The notes beneath the pieces were generated by a model. The model had not been told where the DNA came from. It worked only from the letters and a program-made list of their open reading frames with translations, and ran no database searches. The position numbers were made by a program, and so were the translations under genes. From contig CM046869.1 in the NCBI GenBank assembly GCA_025617745.1, positions 18,244,994-18,308,993 of the forward strand: DNA of 64,000 nucleotides, given 5' to 3'. Below, piece by piece: positions 21,514 through 33,205 of this stretch (positions are counted from its first letter, which is position 1; each line of letters starts with the position of its first letter). This stretch comes from Heliocidaris erythrogramma (Eukaryota; Echinodermata; Echinoidea; Camarodonta; Echinometridae).

Positions 21514-22804
21514 ATATTTCCCATAGAGATAACACGTAAACGAAAAACGTGATTCTCAAATCCCATTTGGTACTGAAAAATTGGGCATGATCCCGACATC
21601 TGATCAAAAATTGGAGGGCTTACTAATAAAAGCTTATAGTCTCAGCTACAACATATTAAAATCTGGAAGGAAATAGACCAAAAATAACTGAGATACTGCT
21701 CAGAGAACGATGTCATGTAGATTCATGATTCGAAAAAAAATCATCTTCCATAGACATAACACGCAAATAGGGAAAAATTTGACATGTCGTCTTTAATTGA
21801 AGATTTCAGTGTGATGACGTCATCAAAATGAATAATGGTGGCAAGATGTCTCGTAGAGAATTGTTGCAGCTATAACATATCAAAATTTGGGAGAAAAACG
21901 ACCAATAATTACGAATCTAGAGCCAAATTTGCATAAATGTGATGACGTCAAAACATGAAAAATGGAAATTTTGACTTCTGGTGCCATTTTGATGACGTCA
22001 TAATGTTTATATGGATGAAATGATACATGAAATGAAATCTATGATTCATACCCTACCTGATGATGACAAAAAATTTGGGGGTCAACGGACTATCTAACGA
22101 GCTACAATGAATTTTGTAGAGGCATGTTTTTGCACGTTTTTACGTTATTTTCGCCATAGACGCGCGCACGGATTTCGAACTTTGACGCGCCCGTACGACC
22201 TTATTATTGATTGAAATTGATTCAAATTGATGGAAATGATGAAGAAAAGTGTCAGGATTGCAAATCAATAAAAAAAACAGCGTTCTAACGTTATTTACGA
22301 TTTGTGCGCGCGTAAAACGCGCGCGCGGACGCTTACGCACGGACATTTTTGAAATGCTCAAACTGACCTGAAACGTGTGCAGACTTGATCCTACGTGATT
22401 TTGAGCATTTTAAAATTTTGACGCGCGCGTACGCGTACGTCCTGACCTCTAGATGACCTGTGAGGACATGACCTGATGACCCGTCATGTGAAGTTTATGT
22501 GATGTAAATATAGTTGATTTTTGATGATCGATTATGAAGATATAATCGATCTTGTAAATTTACAAAATGGCGTCTTGATGACGTCATGATAACCTGATGA
22601 CCTTGAATGAGATGCCACATCTTGACATTGACCAGTCTGATAAGTGACGAAAATTTGAAGAAAATTGAGAATGAAATTTTTGAGGAATCATGGTAACAAG
22701 AAAATGGGCGAAAAATAAAAATAAATAATAAATAATAATAATAAAGAAGAAAAATCTTGACGAAATTAAGAGGTGATCTGTCGATGTACGACAGATCACC
22801 TAAA

Positions 22805-23844
22805 AAGCAAAAAAAGAAGAAGGAGAAGAAAAAAATTGTAAAGACATGACAGTGTTACAAAAGCAAAGTCTATGTGACCACCTTAAAGGGACAAGGCGTG
22901 TAAGTTTGACTTAGGCGTGAAGTATGAATGAGTATGATTACCGAATGTCACAATTTCTCTTTTAAAGATTTACTGCCAACAGCTTCTCTATATGCTATTA
23001 ACTCTTTAGTGGCTTTGGTGGCAACCAATGGAACAAACGTTTCATATACTCCAAACAATGTCGCAGTCCAGGGTTTTGATCCATGGCCATAAAGAGTTCA
23101 TATTTTCAATCAGTCATCATTTCAACAATTTTCATATGCCTGTCCAGCTTGCACTGCGAGCAGATGAATTAATTCTGTGTGCCTTGTGTTGATACCTGGA
23201 TGTTTTCAGATGATAGAGGGCAGATGAAGCTCACAGAATCTAAATTTGTCTGTGAGCACTGTTCAACAACGTGCCATCACTGTCATTGTGGTTGAGTGGT
23301 TTGTTTACTCGTGGTTTTGTGTTCAAATCCTTCTCCTCTTACTTGTATCCCAAGACAAAAGCGGTTTATTTTACTTATTTAAAGCCATGGCATATTACAA
23401 GTTGGTTCTGCCGCTACATGAATTAAAAAAAATAAGTGATGCAGAGCAAATCATTAATTCATCGACAACAGCTTTAATTCACTTAAAGCAAATGAGAAAA
23501 TTTATCGTATTTTCTATTCAGACCCAGAAGGGTGTAATTCATATTAATTTATTAATAGCACAATTCTTTTTACCTCTATCCATGCCACAACTGTCATCAA
23601 AACCTAAATTTTGTGCTGTGTTTCATTAAATTGAGCAAAGAATATCTGCCATGGGAATACATGTCAAAATGAGGGTATCTGTTTCTGTTTTGGCAGAAAG
23701 AGTGTCAGTTTTATTCCAAACACATTGCTCATCCCTCAAATTGTGTTGGAGGGTTTGCTGCCTAGAGCACGGAAGGGACTAATGCCCTTCTAAGTCTCGA
23801 CAGAAAATCTGATTCTGTGGTAAAAGGTGACTTCTGAGGTGTCA
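22805..23844. other. Intron with hairpin-repeat fragments
   Basis: A single arm near 23516-23540 (TTCAGACCCAGAAGGGTGTA) and a diverged hairpin copy at 23765-23815 (GGAAGGGACTAATGCCCTTC). A 127-residue open frame at 23246-23629 overlaps the first fragment and has no domain. Confidence 0.4.
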
Positions 23845-24085
23845 TCACTGGACTATGAAGCTCATGGTATCGGGTTCAAACCCCTGCCATGGCAGTAATG
23901 TCCTTGGGCAAGACATTAATCTACATTTACCACTCTCCAGTCAGGTGAAGAAATTCCTTGAAATTCCTGATCATGGAAGGAGGACTAGAGCCAGAGTAAT
24001 AATATGATTGCAGGGTCCTCAGGGAGAATAGTATTAATACTGATGAGGCTACCCTTGGTAAACAAGACATAGTATTATTATGATG
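23845..24085 (+). mobile_element. tRNA-derived SINE
   Basis: Box B GGGTTCAAACCCC is followed by GTCCTTGGGCAAGACATTAA, a core that I recognise from marine-invertebrate SINEs, then TTGCAGGGTCCTCAGGGAGA, then ACTGATGAGGCTACCCTTGG and a TATTATTATG tail. A second copy at 56955-57305 has the same parts in the same order. Confidence 0.75.
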
Positions 24086-24089
24086 TTAA

Positions 24090-24847
24090 TGATCTGGTCG
24101 TGCCTCAAAACATCCCTGTATGGACCCTTGTAAATTATTTTTTGGCTTGCAGCTACATTACCGAAGTTGATGTGTGCCCTCGCTTGACTTGTTCTCACAC
24201 AATCATAGCCTGAGCTTAATCACCCGTATTTATCGCTGCGTCGACAAGTCGCCAGCTACCCAGAAAGGCCACGACATGGGGTGGATATGATCGCCCACTA
24301 CCACTAATTAGGCGTGCAGTCCGGGAATAGTTGAACTGAAAGCTGATACGGAAAGAATGAATTTGAGACCTGCATTGTCAGCCTCTTTCGCTTGATGTAG
24401 ATGTCTTATTATCTCCCCTGTTTTTTCCCCATCTATCTCTTTCTCTGCACATTTTCAGCTTGTGAGCTCCCTCTCTCTGCCTCTCAAAGGTTATCACGAA
24501 CCATGGTATCGCTTACACTGAAAACGACCAGCACACGTATGCACATATGGGACTACTTGTTCTATTGATCGACTCGAATGGCTCGATTCCCTATCTTTCT
24601 AAGTTCACTGCAAAGCTATCATCCATTTTCTATCAGTTTCACTTGTCAGATATATATTTATTTGTTGCATATTTGGTGAATATTGGGCTGGATTCTGTGA
24701 CAATTGTACTTTCTTTTCCGTCACATTACCAAAAAGTATATATTATCTCTTTTTGTCAACTTATCCCTACCTGTTTGTCTATTCTCTCTTTTGACTCACT
24801 CTGTATCTCTCTACTGTTTCATCATCTTGTATCCATGCTCTTTCATC
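24090..24847. other. Intron; possible conserved regulatory island at 24120-24540
   Basis: No repeat recognised at 24120-24540; GC is higher than in the neighbourhood and homeodomain-type CTAATTA occurs. A 109-residue hydrophobic frame at 24547-24876 runs into the minisatellite and is not supported as a gene. Confidence 0.3.
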
Positions 24848-25155
24848 TATCTCTGCATTTCTTCCTTTTCTATTAATGATAATAATAATAATAATAATAA
24901 TTATCTCTGCATTTCTTCCTTTTCTATTAATAATAATAATAGCTATCTCTGCATTTCTTCCTTTTCTATTAATGATAATAATAATAATAACTACTATCTC
25001 TGCATTTCTTCCTTTTCTATTAATGATAATAATAATAATGATAATAACTATCTCTGCATTTCTTCCTTTTCTATAAATGATAATGATAATAATAATAATA
25101 ACTATATCTGCATTTCTTCCCTTTCTATAAATGGTAATAATAATGATAATAATAT
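24848..25155 (+). repeat. Minisatellite, 6 units of 42-55 bp
   Basis: Each unit is TATCTCTGCATTTCTTCC then TTTTCTATTAATGATAAT and a variable (AAT)n run. Starts are near 24848, 24902, 24944, 24994, 25049 and 25104. Unit length differs only by the AAT count. Confidence 0.9.
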
Positions 25156-25300
25156 TAAAGATTTGTAAGGCACCAAATCCACGTCAACTCAAATGCTCAT
25201 GGTCCACATATCGTCATATGCTTTGGTTGTCAATATCTACTTAAGCAAAGCTCAAAAGTGATGATGGTGCTACCATCCAATTTGTCACCCTCATCATGGT

Positions 25301-25387
25301 TTGATCTGTTCAGAGCAAGAAGGTTGTTAACCCATATAATGCCACATAGAGTTAGCACCCTTCTGGCTCTTAGTATAGATGATTTGA
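25301..25387. repeat. Short hairpin repeat ('AGAAGGGCGTTA' family)
   Basis: Left arm TGATCTGTTCAGAGCAAGAA then GGTTGTTAAC; right arm GAGTTAGCACCCTTCTGGCT then CTTAGTATAGATGAT. The loop contains ATAATGCCACATA. Confidence 0.75.
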
Positions 25388-25768
25388 TCTACCCCTTATT
25401 TCCTTGTGCCCTTGACATCTGACGGCTATCATCATATCCTCTTTTGTTTCTCTCATGCTGCCTTCAATCTCAGAAACACAGGTCAAATGGCAGTAAGTCA
25501 GGCTTGAATGTCCCCCTGTGTTAACCCTTCCGAACCTGGAAAAAGCTCAGTATTGTAATTATCCCATCACAGGGAAAATCCATTGGGGTGGAAGGGGTTT
25601 AGTCACAACCTTAGAAATGAAAGTGCAGTGATTGAAGAAATGCAGAAATGCAGAAGAAGTCTTGATATGTGATGATGAGGTCAGGAATACAATTCCAAAA
25701 CATATAATTCGTAGTATTGACAATGCTGAGAACCGTAGGGATTATAACTCTGTCTTAGAACCATACTC
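25388..25768. other. Intron, nothing recognised
   Basis: Single-copy sequence between a hairpin repeat and the (TAG)n block. Confidence 0.5.
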
Positions 25769-25777
25769 ATAGTAGTT

Positions 25778-25808
<31 letters not shown>

Positions 25809-26329
25809 TGGTAGTAATACTGGTAGTAGTAGTAGTGGTATTCTAGTAGTAGTAGTCGTAGTAGTAGTAGTAGTAGTAGTAGTATTGTAGTAGTAGTAGT
25901 AGTAGTGATAGTGGTAGTAATAGTAGTAGTAGTAGTATTGTAGTAGTAGTAGTAGTAGTATTCTAGTAGTAGTCGTAATAGTAGGAGTAGTAGTAGTAGT
26001 AGTAGTATTGTAGTAGTAGTAGTAGGATTAGTAGTAATAGTAGTAATTGTAGTAGTAGTTGCAGTAGTAGTAATAGTAGTAGTAGTAGTATAGTAGGAGA
26101 TGTAGCAGTAGTAGTAGTAGTAGTAGTAGTTGCTGTAGTAGTAGTAGTGATAGTGGTAGTAATAGTAGTAGTAGTAGTAGTAGTAGTATTGTAGTAGTAG
26201 TAGTATTCTAGTAGTAGTCGTAATAGTAGGAGTAGTAGTAGTAGTAGTAGTAGAAGTAATAGTAGTAGTAGTAGTAGTAGTAGTAGAAGAAGAAGTAATA
26301 GTAGTAGTAGTAGTTGTTGTTGTAGTAAC

Positions 26330-26363
<34 letters not shown>

Positions 26364-26612
26364 TAGTAGGAGAAGTAGTAGTATAGTAGGAGAAGTAGCA
26401 GTAGTAGTAGTAGTAGTAGTAGTAGTTGCTGTAGTAGTAGTAGTACTAGTACTAGTAGTAGTACTAGTAATAGTAGTAGTAGTAGTAGTAGTAGTAGCAG
26501 TAGTAGTAGTGGTATAAATTATGACAATCATCATCTCTATCATCATCACCATCACCATCATCATCACCATCATCATCATCATCATTATCATTATCATAAT
26601 GATTATTACAAT
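25769..26612. repeat. (TAG)n block of about 750 bp followed by (ATC)n
   Basis: 25769-26518 is TAG repeat with recurrent larger motifs (AGTATTGTAGTAGTAG, ATTCTAGTAGTAGTCG), which shows that it also grew by duplication of longer segments. 26519-26612 changes to ATC/CAT repeat. Confidence 0.9.
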
Positions 26613-27519
26613 TAATGTCAAATGTGAAGCAATGCTACAAAGTACAAGAGGTGAGCAATATCATTTTATCCACACCAACTATACAAAAACTTATCACAGA
26701 GGGCAGCATTAGAGGCATCCAGTCCCTGCATCAATGTTTTTCCTACAGTATTTGTCTGCTATCAACATTTTTTTTGCCAAATGCCATTGTGGATCGTAAA
26801 GATATGTTTATAATGAGGTTCTACTGTAATAGGAATATGAATTTGAAATATGTTTTTCATTGCATTAATACCTGAGGGAGTTGGCAAGCTTTAGGAGCAG
26901 CCATTTCAAAAACAAAATTATTGTCTATGGTTAAAAATTGCCAGATATAAAATCCATTGCATCCTATTTTTGTGGCAAGAGGATCAAACCGATACAGAGA
27001 ACTAGATGGATGATGCTCTCATAAGATCAACTTTCTGATACATGTGACCCAAATATCCTTGAAAATTAATACATCCTGGTAGTGTTTCTTGTTGAAATAA
27101 ACTTATTCTAAAAAAACAAACCCCAAAATGTCAATTTTACTTCATTATGAATAGATAGAACATATAGATTGAAAATTAAAAATGGGTTTATTCAATCTAA
27201 TATCTGTTTTGATTAAATCATGCTATACTGAAATCTAAGAGTAATCTACTCAGAGGATGAGCAACTGTATGGAACTAAGTGCAGCTGGATTTGCCACAAA
27301 AAAAATCTTTTGTGCTTTAAAAAAATTAGTTTCATTTCCTGTCAAGTTCTCTTGGCTGATATATTTTGTTGAATTTAGTGAGTTTCATTTTTTGAAATAC
27401 AAAAATTACCTTTAATAAACAGTATCTCCCGAGATGATTGCTATATTAGTATGTGTTGAAATTCTTGAAAACCAATTCCTATTTTATGTAAGTGGGACTT
27501 AATCACATTATAAATAAAT
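26613..27519. other. Intron, nothing recognised
   Basis: AT-rich sequence without gene or repeat signal. Confidence 0.5.
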
Positions 27520-28440
27520 GATGAGTGATCTAGATATTCCGACTGCTTTACAATAAGGCTATCACAAGGAGACGTGAGTGTGAATAAAGAGTGCAATGAA
27601 CTGCCTAGGGAAAACTGGGCCGTGTTCAGTCAATCAAAGTCAAACGTTTCACCGAGTGCTTTACAGCATTTGGAAATTGTTTTAGATTAGTGATCTGAAT
27701 ATGCAGACTGCATTGCACAGAAACTATCTAAAGGAGATATGAATGGAGTGCTATGAACTGCATAGGGAAACTGGTTTGTGTTCTGACAGTCATTGTCCAA
27801 CGTTTCACAAAACGATTTGTAGCGTGTTAAAACTTAAGTGGGTTACCTAGATATTCAGACTGCGTTGCATCGATGCTATCTAAAGAAGATGTGAACAGAC
27901 TGCAGTAGAGAAACTGATTTGTGTTCAGACAGTTATAGTACAACGTTTCACAAAATGATTTGTAGCGTGTTAAAACTTAAGTGGGTTACCTAGATATTCA
28001 GACTGCGTTGCATCGATGCTATCTAAAGGAGATGTGAACAGACTGCAGTAGAGAAACTGCCTTGTGTTCAGACAGTTATAATCCAATGTTTCTCATATTG
28101 ATTTATAGCATTTTGAAACTGTTTTTAAAGTGGATGTTCTAGATTTTCAGACCACTTTTTTTACAGAGGCTGTCTAAGGGAGATGTGAATAGAGTGCTGT
28201 AAACTGTGTAGGGAAACTGACTTGTGTTCAGACTGTCACAGTTCAGTGTTTCACAAAGCAATTGTATTGTGTTGAAGCTATCTTAGGTGGGTTGGGTAGG
28301 TATTCAGACCACATTGTATGGAGGCTATCTGAAGGAGACATGAATAGAGGGCAATGAACTGCCTCAGGAAGTTGACTTGTGTTCAGACAGTCCGAGTCCA
28401 AAGTTTAGAGCGTTGAAACTAGTTTAGGCGGGTACAAAAG
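27520..28440 (+). repeat. Tandem array, 6 diverged units of about 150 bp
   Basis: Units start near 27533, 27696, 27849, 27991, 28139 and 28298. Each has AGATATTCAGACTGC, GCTATCTAAAGGAGATGTGA, TAGGGAAACTG..TTGTGTTCAGACAG, and CAACGTTTCACAAA. Units 3 and 4 are almost identical, so the array duplicated more than once. Confidence 0.85.
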
Positions 28441-29349
28441 CTCACTCTTTTATATGAATACAGCTTGAAGCTCTTGGATGACTTAAAAATCAGTGAGTCC
28501 TCACATTATTTTGTTGTATTATATTTAATTTTTATAAATCAATCAATAAACATTTGTAAAGACATAAATTTTTCACTGGTTTCACGAACCATCGTATCTC
28601 CTGTACTTAAGCCTATGTGCATACATCAGTTCATGAAACCAGCGATGAATTATGAGGCCGAAAGGTCATTCTAAACTCTGAAGGAAATTAGTATCTGAAC
28701 ACAGTTCTGGTCGCCCAGTTATGTCTTTTGACGATAAATAATCATTCTTCAAGTTGATTTGTTAGTATTCCAAGCACGATGACATCTCATTATAAATACA
28801 TGGTGGTGCGAGGGCAGCTATGACTTCTGTAACAAGTGTTTATTAAAGGTGCTATTCTATTATTTATTTATCTATTTATCTATTATTCCCTGTTATTTTG
28901 TTTATAAAATGTATGCAGAAAGCAAAGAAAACAGGCAATTCTTTAAATTTTATGCAAAGCAATAGTGGTTTTGCATGAAAACATGCTAAACAGTAATAGT
29001 TTTGCATGAAATTTCCCAATAAATATATTTGTGAAGCATTGTAGAGTAAGATTATATCCACTTTCAATTTTTTCATCAAAATATTGAGTATTACCTCACC
29101 ATAGATGGACTTACTGGTAGAACTGGTAATGGTAAAACAAGCATTACTTGGTGATTTGCCATTGTAATGATGTACATATCTATTAGAAATGTTAAGGTTT
29201 TGATTATAGCAACTAATACATAGGGTAATTTGCAGTAATTTGCATGGCAGTCATTTTTTATAAATACATTTCTAGAGAGAAATATCTCAATTTGTTTTTG
29301 TTTTATGGTTAGCATAAAGATCATAACACTTATGAAATGATTTTGTGTC
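28441..29349. other. Intron, nothing recognised
   Basis: Contains short internal repetition (TTTTGCATGAAA) but no gene or named repeat. Confidence 0.45.
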
Positions 29350-29849
29350 ATTACCCCACCCCCCCCCCTCTCTCCCTCTCTCTCTCTCTGTCAAAAGAAA
29401 TGGATAGCATCTTTAAACCGAGATAAATCTGACATTTCCATTTCTCTGAAATTGAGAAAAGTGATTAATGCACGTCTGATGGATGAAGCTAGGCTTCACC
29501 ATTGAGAAAGAGAAAAACTAGGACATGCCTACTCTACAGACTAGACCCATTATTACATTCATGTGATGACCTTTACACTACTTGCATTCCTGCTATAACA
29601 AGAAAAGAAGAATAGGAAATATGGGGTGCTCACTCTTTGTATGTCTGTCTTTTTCTGTCCCTTTCTCTCTGTATGTCTGTCTCTCTCGCTCCCCTCCCCC
29701 TTCCCCTCCCCCTTCCCCTCCCCCTTCCCCTCCCCCTTCCCCTCCCCCTCCCCTTCCCCTCCCCCTTTTTCTGTCCTCTCTCTCTCTTCTCTCTCACTCT
29801 TTTTCATTGCCCCTCTCCCCCTCTCTCCCCTTTCTCTATCCCTCTTTTT
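29350..29849. repeat. C-rich/CT-rich tracts (29350-29390 and 29640-29849)
   Basis: The second tract has a 12-bp minisatellite CCCCTCCCCCTT repeated about five times between CT dinucleotide runs. Proline/serine-rich frames here are artefacts. Confidence 0.85.
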
Positions 29850-31546
29850 AGCTCACCTGAGCCTAAGGCTCGAGTGAGCTATTGCGATGGAAATTTGTCC
29901 GTCGTCCGTCGTGCGTCGTGCGTCGTGCGTCGTCCGTCGTCCGTCGTCCGTCGTCCGTCGTCCGTCGTCCGTTAACTTTTTACATTTTCATCTTCTTCTC
30001 CAAAACCCATCATCGGAATTCAACCAAACTTGGTAGGAATCATCCTTAGGGGTAGGGGACCCAAAGTTGCTAAAATGGTACATGTGGCCCCAGGGGGGCC
30101 CAGGGGGAGGGCCCCCAATTGTAAAAGCTATGTAAATTTCAAACATCTTCTTCTCCAGAACCAGGCATAGCTCAGACTTGGTATTGTGTATGGAGATACC
30201 TCTATAGATGAAGAATGAATGTTGTTCATGAAATTTCTCTGAGTGGCCCTAGAGGGGCCCTGTGGGGGTAACATACTGGAGGGGGGGGGGGGCGCTGCCA
30301 GGCAAAATGTACATTCTGATCTTCTTCTCCAAAACACATTATCGGAATTCAACCAAACTTGGTAGGAATCATCCTTAGGGGTAGGGGACCCAAAGTTGCT
30401 AAAATGGTACATGTGGCCCCCAGGGGGGCCCAGGGGGAGGGCCCCCAATTGTAAAAGCTATGTAAATTTCAAACATCTTCTTCTCCAGAACCAGGCAAAG
30501 CTCAGACTTGGTATTGTGTATGGAGATACCTCTATAGATGAAGAATGAATGTTGTTCATGAAATTTCTCTGAGTGGCCCTATAGGGGCCCTGTGGGGGTA
30601 ACATACTGGAGGGGGGGGGGGGGGGGGGCGCTGCCAGGCAAAATGTACATTCTGATCTTCTTCTCCAAAACACATGATCGGAATTCAACCAAACTTGGTA
30701 GGAATCGTCCTTAGGGGTAGGGGACCCAAAGTTGCTAAAATGGTACATGTGGCCCCCAGGGGGCCCAGGGGGAGGGCCCCCAATTGTAAAAGCTATGTAA
30801 GTTTCAAACATCTTCTTCTCCAGAACCAGGCAAAGCTCAGACTTGGTATTGTGTATGGAGATACCTCTATAGATGAAGAATGAATGCTGTTCATGAAATT
30901 TCTCTGAGTGGCCCTAGAGGGGCCCTGTGGGGGTAACATACTGGAGGGGGGGGGGGGGCGCTGCCAGGCAAAATGTACATTCTGATCTTCTTCTCCAAAA
31001 CACATTATCGGAATTCAACCAAACTTGGTAGGAATCATCCTTAGGGGTAGGGGACCCAAAGTTGCTAAAATGGTACATGTGGCCCCCAGGGGGCCCAGGG
31101 GGAGGGCCCCCAATTGTAAAATATATGTAAGTTTCAAACATCTTCTTCTCCAGAACCAGGCAAAGCTCAGACTTGGTATTGTGTATGGAGATACCTCTAT
31201 AGATGAAGAAAGAATGAATGTTCATGAAACACTGAGTGGCCCTATAGGGGCCCTGTGGGGGTAACATACTGGAAGGGGGGGGGGCGAAATGTACATTCTG
31301 ATCTTCTCCAAAACACATGATCGGAATTCAACCAAACTTGGTAGGAATCATCCTTAGGGGTAGGGGATCCAAAGTAGACCATGGGGTGGGGGGGGGGGAA
31401 TTATGTTAATTTCTAACATCATCTCATGTACATCCTCCTAGTTGTTTCAATTTCTAACATATCTCCTGGTGGTGCTAGAGAGAACATGCACCAGATATGA
31501 ATTGATCCACATCAGGTGAGCGTCGTGCCCCCTGGGGCTCTTGTTG
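29850..31546. mobile_element. Non-autonomous element with central tandem array (1.7 kb)
   Basis: Left end AGCTCACCTGAGCCTAAGG, a hairpin-like sequence continuing to CTCGAGTGAGC, then a CCGTCGT minisatellite. Right end ATCAGGTGAGC followed by CCCCTGGGGCTCTTGTT. Inside are about 4.4 units of 313-336 bp (marker CGGAATTCAACC at 30014, 30343, 30679, 31009, 31322), each with GGGCCC-rich and poly-G segments. This end pair (AGCTCACCTGAG... / ...ATCAGGTGAGC...TCTTGTT) is known to me from abundant marine-invertebrate elements, often linked to Helitron-like (HINE) types; the class is not proven here. Confidence 0.75.
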
Positions 31547-32090
31547 TTTCATCACTCTCTTTCCTTCCTTTCTTTTTCTCTCTCTCTCCTCTCTTCCTCC
31601 CCTCTCTACATTATTATTACATTCATGTGATGACCTGTACAATACATGCATTGCTAATATAACCAAAAAAGAAAAAAAAAAGAGAATAGGAAATGTCTCT
31701 CTTGCTCATGCTCTTTCTCACTCTCTCTCTCCTCTCTCCCTCTCTCTCCTCTCTCCCCTCTCCTCTCTCCCCTCTCCTCTCTCCTCTCTCCCGTCTCCTC
31801 TCTCCCCTCTCCTCTCTCCCCTCTCCCTCTCTCTCCTCTCGATTCTCTATTTCTGTCCATCCCTCTCTCTCTCTCTCTCTCTCTCCTCTCTCCCCTCTCT
31901 CAATTCTCTATTTCTGTCCATCCTTCTCTCTCTCTCTCTCTCTTTTTTCATCTGTCTATATTTCCTTTTCTCCCTCTGTCTTTCTTTTCCCCATTCAGTG
32001 TCTCCTTTTCTTTCTCTCCCCTCTCTCTCTCTCTCTCTCTCTTTCTCTTTCCCCTCCCTTACCCCCTCTTTATTCCTGTCCATTGTCTAT
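31547..32090. repeat. CT-rich tract
   Basis: Polypyrimidine on plus, interrupted at 31600-31690 by ATTACATTCATGTGATGACC, which also occurs at 29553 before the previous CT tract. So the tract and its flank are duplicated on both sides of the 29850-31546 element. Confidence 0.8.
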
Positions 32091-32629
32091 GTCAGATACA
32101 AAACATTCAGAAACTGTTTTTGTTTGTTTATTTGCGACACATTGAAACAGATATTTTATTCAAAGAATTTGTGGCTTTTAATAATTAGTGGCATAGAATG
32201 CAAATTTCCCATGTCTCCGTTTGATGCAGTGCAAAACCCCTTCTGTTTTTCACTTTGCATTTTTACACTTCTGTGTATACCGATGGCTAAATAACACTTA
32301 CGCTTTACATCTGTTGCCACATGCCACATGTGCAACAGTTAAACACCTTTCTCCTATAAACTGCCCTCGCACTTCCACCCCCACCCCCCAAATTTCGCTT
32401 CTGGGTGGTGAACAATAGCATAATCACCATGTGAAGTGTCATCGTCTTTCATTGTGTCTGCTGTTAAGCCTTGCTTTTGCTGCTGCTACTGCTGCGGCTA
32501 CTGCTGAAGATCCCACTTATATGTATGTAGATGTGGACGCTGTTGCATCGCGTGTACGGCATTAGAACAAGCACATGTGCACACACTACGTGGTCGTCAG
32601 CACATGTGTGTCTAGATCGTTCTCGATTC
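32091..32629. other. Intron, nothing recognised
   Basis: Single-copy sequence with a short C run near 32380. Confidence 0.45.
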
Positions 32630-32850
32630 AGAAAGTGAGAGTAAGAGTGAGAGTGAAGGAGAGAGAGAGATAGGGAGGGAGAGACAGACAGAGAGATATG
32701 AGAGACAGAGCAAGAGAGAGACAGAGCAAGAGAGAGAATGGAAAGAGAGAGAGAGAGGATGAGAGAGAGAGTGAAAATGGACAGAGAGAGAAAGCACAAG
32801 AGAAAATAGGGAAGAGAGACAGAGAGAGAACTGGCGAAAGAGAACACAAG
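32630..32850. repeat. GA-rich tract
   Basis: GAGAGA and GAGACAGAGCAAGAGAG repetition. A smaller CT tract follows at 33143-33205. Confidence 0.85.
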
Positions 32851-33205
32851 TAAGTGATAGAGAGGAAATATGATATTCTCGTTATTAATGGATGAAAGGA
32901 GGAAGTGAGTTGTAAACAGAAATGATGACTACCACTCCAAAGGTTTAGAAAGTAATGGAATGCATAAAAAAGAAATACAATGAGATTAATGCAAGACAAA
33001 AAGCTGAGGAGAGTGAGAAAGAGAAAGAGAGAATAAGATGGATAAAAGAGGGGGTATGTAGGAGAATGCAAGAGGTTGCCTCTTTTATTACCAGACTGCA
33101 TCTTTTTCCATGTTGGATTTCAAGTATGTGTCTTTGCCGAAGCTCTCTCTCTCTCCCTCTCTCCCCCTCTCTCTTCCCTTCTCTCTCCCTCCCACTCTCC
33201 TTCTC

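Larger units (their letters stand above)
20724..22801. mobile_element. Unusual 2.08-kb non-coding block bounded by perfect palindromes
   Basis: Left edge: 18-bp perfect palindrome AATTCGTCATGACGAATT, then AGGTGATCTGTC. Right edge: hairpin 22771-22801 with perfect 13-bp stem AGGTGATCTGTCG and 5-base loop ATGTA. The inverted copy of TAGGTGATCTGTC at both edges makes a 13-bp terminal inverted repeat. Inside are five perfect TGACGTCA palindromes (21173, 21815, 21943, 21993, 22579), two copies of AATGGCGTCT.GATGACGTCA, repeats of CATAGACATAACACGCAAA and ACATAT.AAAAT.TGG, CpG-rich GACGCGCGCG runs at 22155-22440, a (GAT)n stretch at 20905-21065, and a tRNA-like sequence. No transposase is visible. 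Probably a non-autonomous transposon of unassigned class. Confidence 0.6.

Noticed and set aside
24848-25155. CRISPR-like array of regular repeats
   Set aside because: Repeats with simple AAT spacers in a eukaryotic intron; it is a minisatellite.
30128-31318. Repeated Pro/Gly-rich minus-strand frames of 100-134 residues
   Set aside because: They follow the 330-bp tandem units of a non-autonomous element; frames break differently in each unit and include poly-G runs.
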